From Acidobacteriota bacterium (GTDB lineage Bacteria > Acidobacteriota > Aminicenantia > Aminicenantales > Saccharicenantaceae): a DNA stretch of 6,333 nt. The stretch lies in contig DMVN01000024.1 in the NCBI GenBank assembly GCA_003476685.1, forward strand, positions 1-6,333. The letters run 5' to 3'. The position numbers and the translations under genes are program-made. Of this stretch, positions 1 to 5,421 are shown one piece after another. Within the stretch, counting starts at the first letter, position 1, and each line of letters opens with the position of its first letter. The notes under the pieces are model-generated. The model was not told where the DNA came from and made no database searches. It saw only the letters and a list, made by a program, of their open reading frames with translations.

Positions 1-1951
1 TCTGGTTCCTGGGTGAAAAACTCTTGGAAACGCTCTCGGTCTGGGGACCGGGATAAACATAGGCGACGATCGGATACTTCTTATCCGGGTCAAAATCAAA
101 GGGCTTGTACATCACCCCGTAGAGGTCGGTAATTCCGTCAGCAGCCTTGACGGTGAAGGTTTCCGGAAACCTGAAACCGGCCTCCAGCAAACGGCTGGTA
201 TCCACCGTTTCCAGCTCCAGCAGCTTCCGGCCGCTGGCCTCGTACAGGTCCGATTTCGGGGGGGCATCCACCCGGGAATAACTGACCACAAAAAACCTGG
301 CCGAATCGGACATGGAAACGGTATGGTTAAAATTGCCCGGCGTCAGAAGCTGGAGGCCGCTGCCGTCCAGTCCCACCCGATACAGATGAATATAATAAGG
401 GTCTTCTCCCTTTTCCCGGCCGCAGGCCAGGAAATAAAGCAGCCGGCTCTTGTCATCCACGCCGACCACTCCCTGGCCGTTGAACTCACCGGAGGTAATC
501 TGGTTCTTCAGCCGGCCGTTTCCGTCGTAAAGATAATAATGACCCCAGCCGTCTCTTTCCGACCACCAGATCATCTCCCGGCCGCCGTTGACTAAACGCA
601 GCGGCTGGTACTCGACGTAGGTATTTAACCTTTCGCTGATCAGAGTCTGGACTTCGCCACTCCTGGTATCAGCCAGACAGACTTCATAGCCATGAAGGTC
701 CCGGGTCTGGCGGCCGAAATACAGCCGGTCGGAAGTCTCGGCCAGCCAGGTGACCGGGGGTGGTTCATCCGGGTCTTCTTCCACCGCCTTTCGGGGAGCA
801 GTAAAAATATTGTAAGTCGGGTCCTTGAATTTTTCGGCCTTCACCCGGACCCGGGTCCTGGTTTCCAGGTCCAGGACCAGTATCTCCGGCTGGGGCTGGT
901 TTTCCTCACCCGGCATTCCGTACTTGTAGCTTTCCAGGACCGGCCGGGGCTCGGCCAGACTGTTAATCACCCAGAGGTCGCCCACCTTTCTCTCGTCCTG
1001 GCGGATGCAGGCTATCTTCTTGGAATCCTGCGACCAGAAAATGGTGATGGCTGGCCGCCGGAAATCCTTCCGCTCTTTTTCATCCTTCTGCAGTTCTTTT
1101 ATTTCTTCATCCCGCAGCCGGCGGCTGAAGCTGTAGAATTCTTCTCCATCGCTCGTCAGCTGGATTTCCTGGATGGTTTTATCGTCGGCCTTTTTCAGGG
1201 CTTTAGCGTAGTTGTCGGCATCCATCAGGAACAGGTTATGCCCGCGGGCAAACACCACCCATTTTTTATCGGGCGAGAGAGAAGCCCAGCGCGGTCGCTT
1301 GGGCCGGGCCTGGTAATCTTTGAGCAGCGTCAGCCGGGCGGTCTTCAGGTCATATTCAAACCCCAGAACCCGGGTCTTCTTTTCCGGCTCTTTGAGCTTT
1401 TCCTTCTCTGTCCTGGTTTTATCCATTTCGGTATCCTGTTCTTTTTCCTTTTCTTTTTCCCGGTCCAGGAACCGTTTCTCCAGCTCACTGACCTTCATCA
1501 CCTGGCCGTCGACCGCGACCTCATTATCCAGGGGGACTTCGATTTCAAACTGAATAGCCGTGTCGTTCTTGATAAATTTGATGGTCTTGAGGGGCAGGTG
1601 CTGGGCATCATAGGGGGTCAGGAGAATTCTGGTCAGTTCGGCCGCCATCCGGGCCCGGTCGAACAGGGGTTTCCTGGTCCGGGCCACCGGGTCTACCAGG
1701 TACCAGTTCTTTCCCCCGGGCGTTTCATAACTGTACCAGAAACGGTCGCCGCTCTGCAGCCAGTGCGGTGTTACTTCCAGGTCAAAAACCAGCTTAGCCA
1801 CTTTGGCTGAAGTCCAGCGTGAAGCCAGTTCATAATTTGCCCGGTCAGAAGCCCTGGCTGCGGGGAGTGACATAATAAAGAGAAAAATGAGCGCCAGCAA
1901 GGCGAGGATAAGTTTCGCCGGCTGCGGACCGGTGTTTTTCGCAGTTATCAT
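1..1951 (-). CDS. Exported S9 family peptidase, DPP IV-like (C-terminus cut by window edge)
   Basis: Serine exopeptidase or oligopeptidase of the prolyl oligopeptidase clan, probably acting on peptides outside the cytoplasm. The window holds 650 codons from the ATG at 1951. An AAGGAG ribosome binding site lies 7 bases upstream (1959-1964). Residues 1-34 look like a Sec signal peptide, with lysines at 5 and 13, a hydrophobic core at about 14-30 and cleavage likely after ARA at 34. Residues 40-590 form the N-terminal beta-propeller. Typical DPP IV-type motifs there are YKYGMPGEEN (342-351) and WWSERDGWGHYYLYD (462-476). The alpha/beta-hydrolase domain begins near 595, and VYPGP (632-636) corresponds to the DPP IV loop carrying the oxyanion-hole Tyr. 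The catalytic Ser, Asp and His lie outside the window, so activity cannot be verified. Two charged insertions (about 155-192 and 276-300) are unusual. The family call is firm; exact DPP specificity is not. Confidence 0.93.
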   Translation of the reverse strand, partial: MITAKNTGPQPAKLILALLALIFLFIMSLPAARASDRANYELASRWTSAKVAKLVFDLEVTPHWLQSGDRFWYSYETPGGKNWYLVDPVARTRKPLFDRARMAAELTRILLTPYDAQHLPLKTIKFIKNDTAIQFEIEVPLDNEVAVDGQVMKVSELEKRFLDREKEKEKEQDTEMDKTRTEKEKLKEPEKKTRVLGFEYDLKTARLTLLKDYQARPKRPRWASLSPDKKWVVFARGHNLFLMDADNYAKALKKADDKTIQEIQLTSDGEEFYSFSRRLRDEEIKELQKDEKERKDFRRPAITIFWSQDSKKIACIRQDERKVGDLWVINSLAEPRPVLESYKYGMPGEENQPQPEILVLDLETRTRVRVKAEKFKDPTYNIFTAPRKAVEEDPDEPPPVTWLAETSDRLYFGRQTRDLHGYEVCLADTRSGEVQTLISERLNTYVEYQPLRLVNGGREMIWWSERDGWGHYYLYDGNGRLKNQITSGEFNGQGVVGVDDKSRLLYFLACGREKGEDPYYIHLYRVGLDGSGLQLLTPGNFNHTVSMSDSARFFVVSYSRVDAPPKSDLYEASGRKLLELETVDTSRLLEAGFRFPETFTVKAADGITDLYGVMYKPFDFDPDKKYPIVAYVYPGPQTESVSKSFSPRNQ

Positions 1952-1975
1952 CTTAACTCTCCTTATAAATTTTTT

Positions 1976-2004
1976 TCTATCCATTACAAGATTGCGGCTG
2001 TCAG
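1976..2004 (-). promoter_or_regulatory. Weak promoter candidate for the S9 peptidase gene
   Basis: Read on the minus strand, CTGACA (1999-2004, 5 of 6 matches to the -35 consensus) is followed after 17 bases by GATAGA (1976-1981, only 3 of 6 to the -10 consensus). Transcription would start near 1969 and give a leader of under 20 bases that still contains the ribosome binding site. The poor -10 makes this tentative; the gene could instead be read through from the M24 gene. Confidence 0.22.
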
Positions 2005-2060
2005 CCCGGCCGGAAAAATCAGCCGGCTGCCAGGTCCTGAGCAGCGGTTACAATTCCTTC

Positions 2061-2087
2061 TTAAATAAATAAGACCGGCTTCGGCCG
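2061..2087 (-). terminator. Weak terminator-like hairpin after the M24 gene
   Basis: About 12 bases past the M24 stop, the minus strand has CGGC-CGAA-GCCG (2076-2087), followed by a T-rich but interrupted tail (CTTATTTATTT). The stem is only 4 bp and the T run is broken by A residues, so if it acts at all it is probably a partial terminator allowing readthrough into the S9 gene. On the plus strand the same hairpin has a stable C(UUCG)G tetraloop, but no plus-strand gene ends here. Confidence 0.22.
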
Positions 2088-2098
2088 CAATCGGTTTC

Positions 2099-3418
2099 TC
2101 AGCGAATGAGATGCAGGACTGTCTGCCGTCCGTCCAGGTAAATCACTCCCTCCCGGGTAAAGGCCGCGTCCTGCTCTAACCCCATGACTACCTCCTGGTT
2201 ATCCCACTCGGGCACCGCTGAACGGCAGTTGAGCTCTATGGAATAGCAGGTGTCATAATACAGCTCGTAATCACCCTGGCCCGGGACGCCATCCTGCTTA
2301 TCCCACAGGCCGATGGTCGGGCCAGCGGCATGCCCGTGAAAACCCAGCGGGTGGGTATAAATGCTTCCTTTCAACCCTTCAGTCCGCATCCGGCTCAGAG
2401 CCGCGGCCAGAACCTGGTTGCCGCTGCGACCGGCCTTGAACTCTTCCACCAGGATGTCCTGGAGGCGGTTGGCCCTGGCCAGAGCGGCCCGCAAGCCGGC
2501 CGGGGCTTCGGTCTCTCCCGGTTTGAGGACATAGGCCAGTTCCTGATGGTCAGTATTCAACCTCAGGTAGCTGAGGCCGATATCACAGTGCAGCAGGTCT
2601 CCCCTTCTTATTACCTTATCCTGGTAGGGAGAAGATTTTGGCCGCTGGATGTCCACCGTGGGTGAAAACCAGGTTTTAAGGCCCAGGTCGTTAATCCTCT
2701 GCCAGAACCACCATTCCAGGTCATCAGTCGTAGTTACTCCGGGGGTGATGGCGGCGCTGGAGAACCCTTCCCTGATTATCTGGTGGGCCAGCCGGGCCAG
2801 GTAGTGATAGACCTCTATTTCCTCGGGCAGTCTTCTCTCCAGCCAGCCGACCACCAGTCTTTCGGCCGAAACCAGTCGCCTGGCATAGTCCGGCCCGAGG
2901 TATTTAACCAGAAGCTGTTTATTGCTGGCGGTCAGGCCATCGGCAAAGGCAAAGGTCATAGATTCGTCAACGGCGATTTTCTTCGGATTCCGGGCTCTGA
3001 CCTGGGCGGCCAGGGCCTGCCACTGGTCGGGCTCTTTCTCCGGGTTCCAGACCGCCCGGTAAAGCTGGCCGATGGGATAACGACTGACGGAAAATTTCTC
3101 CAGGCCCTTTTCCCGCCCCTGATCAAAGAAAACCAGCATTGACAGGCGGCGGGCAGAAAGGTCCTCAAACGGCACCAGGGTCGGGAAAACCGGGTCCTCG
3201 TTGTATTCCTGGCAGATGACCAGCCACATATCCAGGCCTTCTCTTCTCATGATCTCAGGCAGAATAACTTCCAGCCTCCTGGCCAGCCAATCGTTGACCA
3301 CCCTGGCCTGCTCCCGCAGCGGCAGGACCTGCGGACGATAGTCTCCGGCCCGGACCATACCGGAGATTAAGATTAGTAGAATGAGCGAAACCAGGCCCGC
3401 ATTGATTATCTTTTTCAT
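2099..3418 (-). CDS. Exported M24 family metallopeptidase (Xaa-Pro aminopeptidase/prolidase type)
   Basis: Predicted dinuclear-metal peptidase with the pita-bread fold, expected to release N-terminal residues next to proline. The 439-residue protein starts at the ATG at 3418, chosen over an in-frame TTG at 3481. The ATG is preceded by GGAGGT and opens a clean signal peptide (MKK, hydrophobic core 5-20, cleavage likely after VRA at 24). Residues 36-190 form a creatinase/prolidase-like N-terminal domain, and 195-439 form the catalytic domain. All five metal ligands can be assigned: D279 (HCDIG), D290 (NTD, the usual spacing of 11), H361 or H363 (FHGHAAGP), E395 (YSIE) and E415 (GLEQD). The segment before D279 reads FSPTVDIQRP instead of the usual SG.N...H pattern, so substrate preference may differ from classical aminopeptidase P. 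The S9 peptidase gene follows on the same strand, suggesting joint peptide breakdown in the periplasm or at the cell surface. Confidence 0.92.
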   Translation of the reverse strand: MKKIINAGLVSLILLILISGMVRAGDYRPQVLPLREQARVVNDWLARRLEVILPEIMRREGLDMWLVICQEYNEDPVFPTLVPFEDLSARRLSMLVFFDQGREKGLEKFSVSRYPIGQLYRAVWNPEKEPDQWQALAAQVRARNPKKIAVDESMTFAFADGLTASNKQLLVKYLGPDYARRLVSAERLVVGWLERRLPEEIEVYHYLARLAHQIIREGFSSAAITPGVTTTDDLEWWFWQRINDLGLKTWFSPTVDIQRPKSSPYQDKVIRRGDLLHCDIGLSYLRLNTDHQELAYVLKPGETEAPAGLRAALARANRLQDILVEEFKAGRSGNQVLAAALSRMRTEGLKGSIYTHPLGFHGHAAGPTIGLWDKQDGVPGQGDYELYYDTCYSIELNCRSAVPEWDNQEVVMGLEQDAAFTREGVIYLDGRQTVLHLIR

Positions 3419-3421
3419 CCT

Positions 3422-3427
3422 ACCTCC
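3422..3427 (-). promoter_or_regulatory. Ribosome binding site that sets the M24 start
   Basis: The minus strand reads GGAGGT, then AGG, then ATG (3418-3416). The spacing of 3 to 4 bases is short, but the match to the anti-SD sequence is strong. It coincides with the first codon of a canonical signal peptide, which decides against the longer TTG-initiated reading frame. Confidence 0.75.
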
Positions 3428-3451
3428 AGCTCGCTTAAATTCAGGTTTTAT

Positions 3452-3481
3452 ATTTAACCTCAGTTCTGCGGCCTCAGGCAA
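3452..3481 (-). promoter_or_regulatory. Weak promoter candidate for the M24 gene
   Basis: On the minus strand, TTGCCT (3476-3481, 4 of 6) and TTAAAT (3452-3457, 4 of 6) are 18 bases apart. They lie in the AT-rich leader of the M24 gene, and the start point would be near 3445. An imperfect inverted repeat, AGGTT (3443-3447) with AACCT (3456-3460), overlaps the -10 region. The boxes are poor, so only the presence of a promoter somewhere in this divergent spacer is likely. Confidence 0.28.
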
Positions 3482-3491
3482 GATATTTTGT

Positions 3492-3520
3492 TTTACCCCG
3501 GCCCGGGCTTCTGTTATGAT
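3492..3520 (+). promoter_or_regulatory. Extended -10 promoter for the lipoprotein gene
   Basis: TTTACC (3492-3497, 4 of 6 to the -35 box) is followed after 17 bases by TATGAT (3515-3520, 5 of 6 to the -10 box). A TG at 3512-3513 forms an extended -10 element. Transcription would begin near 3527, giving a leader of about 50 bases to the ATG at 3578. An 8-bp palindrome, GCCCGGGC (3501-3508), lies between the boxes. Confidence 0.55.
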
Positions 3521-3565
3521 AAAAAATAGGTGAACTTGTCAACCGCCGTTTTCGTATTAATTAAA

Positions 3566-3571
3566 AAGGAG
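3566..3571 (+). promoter_or_regulatory. Ribosome binding site that sets the lipoprotein start
   Basis: AAGGAG lies 6 bases before the ATG at 3578. The alternative in-frame GTG at 3530 has no comparable site and would sit almost on the predicted transcription start. The ATG also places the lipobox cysteine at residue 25, as expected for a lipoprotein signal. Confidence 0.82.
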
Positions 3572-3577
3572 AAAAAC

Positions 3578-4585
3578 ATGGCGCCAAGAAAGATTCAGGC
3601 CGCTTGGGTTTTTCCAGTGGTTTTAATCCTGACCTTATTTTTCGGGAGCTGCAGCCCGGGTCCCAGAATTCCGGTGGCTGGCCAGGCCCGCGGGCAGGAC
3701 CTGTTAACCCTCCTGCCGGCCGAAACTTCGGCCTTCATGGTGGCTGACTGGAACAGGTTGATCAACCTGAAAGCGGTCCAGAAAACCATCGAGGAAGAGA
3801 AGGAACTCAGCGCTTACCGGAAGAAGGCCGAGGCTTTCGTTGACCTTCAGAAAAGCGTTTATTTCCTGGCCGTGGCTGTCCTTGGCGACACCAAAAAAAT
3901 GGCCGAAAACGTGGTGCTCCTGGTTAACCTCAAGTATGACCGGTCAAAACTAGCCCCGGAAGAGCAGAAGAACGAATCGAACCTGGAATTCTATGAAGGC
4001 GTGCCCTATTTCCCTTTTATCGAACTTGAAGAATCGGCGGTGGCCTGCCTGGCTTTCCTCGACAATTCCAACCTGGCCATCGGTTCGGAACAGGCTATCA
4101 AGAAAGTTATAGATGTTTTCAAGGGACAGAAGCCCAACCTGCTGGCCAGCCGGGAAAAACGCCCCTACTTCAAGGATATTAACATGAAGGCCCTGACCTT
4201 CGGCTGGCTGACGGTTCCAGCCGGACTGTTCCAGGCTGAAGCCGGGGATAACCCGGCCTTTAAGCTGGCCGAAAAAGTCCGCTACCTTTCATCGTTTTCC
4301 GATTACCGCAACCAGGCCTATAGCCTGGAGCTCAAAATATATGCTGCGACCAGAGATGACCACAAGCAGATTGCCGAAACCCTGAGCGGCCTTAAAGCCC
4401 TGGGTATTGGATTGAGCGGCCAGGCTCCAGAAATCAGCCAGGTCCTGGATTCTCTGGAAATTACCGCCAGCGAACGCTACGTTAAAGTGTACCTGAGCCT
4501 CCAAGAAGAATTGCTCGACCGGCTGAAGCAGAGTTTGAAAGAAAGGCTGTCCGGCGATAAACCGGGCCAGGCCGAAAAAATCTGA
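3578..4585 (+). CDS. Putative lipoprotein of unknown function, DUF3352-like
   Basis: I do not recognise a defined function. The 335-residue product opens with a lipoprotein signal: basic start (PRK), hydrophobic stretch 9-22 and FGSC with the candidate lipidated cysteine at 25. Ser at 26 (+2) favours outer-membrane delivery in Gram-negative bacteria. The rest is soluble, with no further membrane segment. It alternates beta-like and helical stretches, including LLPAETSAFMVADWNRL (44-61), which resembles the repeated opening of DUF3352-type proteins; a second half begins around 195-215 (FKDINMKALTFGWLTVP). The tail is highly charged and probably helical (310-335). No catalytic motif is visible. 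The gene is transcribed alone, divergent from the M24 peptidase and convergent with the ABC genes, so context gives no firm role. The lipoprotein call is good; the family call is tentative. Confidence 0.8.
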   Translation: MAPRKIQAAWVFPVVLILTLFFGSCSPGPRIPVAGQARGQDLLTLLPAETSAFMVADWNRLINLKAVQKTIEEEKELSAYRKKAEAFVDLQKSVYFLAVAVLGDTKKMAENVVLLVNLKYDRSKLAPEEQKNESNLEFYEGVPYFPFIELEESAVACLAFLDNSNLAIGSEQAIKKVIDVFKGQKPNLLASREKRPYFKDINMKALTFGWLTVPAGLFQAEAGDNPAFKLAEKVRYLSSFSDYRNQAYSLELKIYAATRDDHKQIAETLSGLKALGIGLSGQAPEISQVLDSLEITASERYVKVYLSLQEELLDRLKQSLKERLSGDKPGQAEKI

Positions 4586-4637
4586 ACCCGACGGCTAACT
4601 TCCCGGCTCCAGCCGAGACCGCTTTCAGAGCCAGTCC

Positions 4638-5420
4638 TCAGTCTTCAAAAAGGTATTCTTTGTAGCTAAAAATCAGGCAGGCCAGGGCCAGGAAGGCCAC
4701 GGTAATGCCCGCCAGAATCAGGACGGCCAGCCAGGGTCTGGTTGGTTCCAGCCGGATGAAAAGAAATCCCAGTTTGCCGCTGCTGCTGGCATACTGCGGC
4801 AGCAGGGATTTGAGATAATGGGCCACCGATAGCTTCTGGGTGGTGCCGGGAAAATACTGGATGACGCTCTCCCAGCCGAATCCAAAAGCCAGTCCCACCA
4901 GGATGGGTTTCTTGAGCCAGGTCCCGAGAAAGCTGAAAAAGGCCAGGTAGGCGGCCAGGCCCAGCCAGAGAACAGCCGAGTAGCGGGCGACCGTCACCAG
5001 GTCCCTCAGCTGGAAATCAGCCTCCAGATTTAACACCAGGTAAGAAAGCCAGACCGCAGAAACCAGCATGATGGTGGTCAGGCTGAGATAGGCCAGGTAC
5101 TTGCCCATGACCATGGCCGCCCGGCGCAGCGGCCGGCAAGTCAGATAAGGCAGGGTGCGGTTGTCAAGCTCTTCCACCACCAGCGAGCTGCCGTAAAACA
5201 GGCCCAGCAGCACGATTAAAAACTGGAGGAAAAAGACCATCAGAAAATTCTGGAAAACAACCTGCCCGTCTTCTGTCCAGTGACCGGCCAGGCGGTAAGC
5301 CCGGATGACCAGGGCCATCAGAACCGCGGCCGAGCTCAGCAGCCCGAAAGTCCGGGCCCGACCCGACTTCTTCCCCAGGAAGAAGTAAAAAGAAAAAACT
5401 CGCCTAATTTCTTCTATCAT
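4638..5420 (-). CDS. ABC-2 type transporter permease
   Basis: Inner-membrane subunit of a two-component ABC transporter, most likely an exporter, working with the ATPase encoded immediately upstream. The 260-residue protein has about six membrane segments, near residues 24-42, 57-80, 108-131, 146-167, 172-190 and 230-252, the usual ABC-2/NosY-like layout. Between segments 2 and 3 lies EELDNRTLPYLTCRPLRR (83-100), the characteristic cytoplasmic EE.D..T...L.RP element of these permeases, thought to contact the ATPase. Its ATG (5418-5420) follows the ATPase TAA (5422-5424) after one base. There is only a weak SD (GGAAAG within the ATPase end), so translation is probably coupled. With one permease gene visible, a homodimer is expected, although another could lie outside the window. 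Substrate is unknown. Confidence 0.92.
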   Translation of the reverse strand: MIEEIRRVFSFYFFLGKKSGRARTFGLLSSAAVLMALVIRAYRLAGHWTEDGQVVFQNFLMVFFLQFLIVLLGLFYGSSLVVEELDNRTLPYLTCRPLRRAAMVMGKYLAYLSLTTIMLVSAVWLSYLVLNLEADFQLRDLVTVARYSAVLWLGLAAYLAFFSFLGTWLKKPILVGLAFGFGWESVIQYFPGTTQKLSVAHYLKSLLPQYASSSGKLGFLFIRLEPTRPWLAVLILAGITVAFLALACLIFSYKEYLFED

Positions 5421-5421
5421 C

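Noticed and set aside
692..1810. Long plus-strand open frame (372 codons) opposite the S9 peptidase
   Set aside because: It is antisense to a well-supported peptidase gene, has no credible ribosome binding site, and its product is low-complexity (runs of Phe/Leu/Gly/Pro) as expected for the reverse reading of GC-rich codons.
2492..2512. Palindromic GCCGG/CCGGC words and small hairpins inside coding regions
   Set aside because: They are frequent throughout both strands and follow from GC-rich codon choice (GCC GGC CGG); no copy shows the spacing or context of a regulatory repeat.
3419..3481. N-terminal extension of the M24 protein from a TTG at 3481
   Set aside because: The extension would put 21 polar and charged residues before a perfect signal peptide and ignores the GGAGGT site just before the ATG at 3418.
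3530..3577. N-terminal extension of the lipoprotein from a GTG at 3530
   Set aside because: It lies within a few bases of the predicted transcription start, has no ribosome binding site, and would displace the lipoprotein signal from the N-terminus.
4602..4617. Hairpin in the convergent gap (minus strand CTCGGC-TGGA-GCCGGG) as a bidirectional terminator
   Set aside because: The minus-strand stem is 6 bp with one wobble pair, but no T-rich tail follows on either strand, so an intrinsic terminator cannot be supported.
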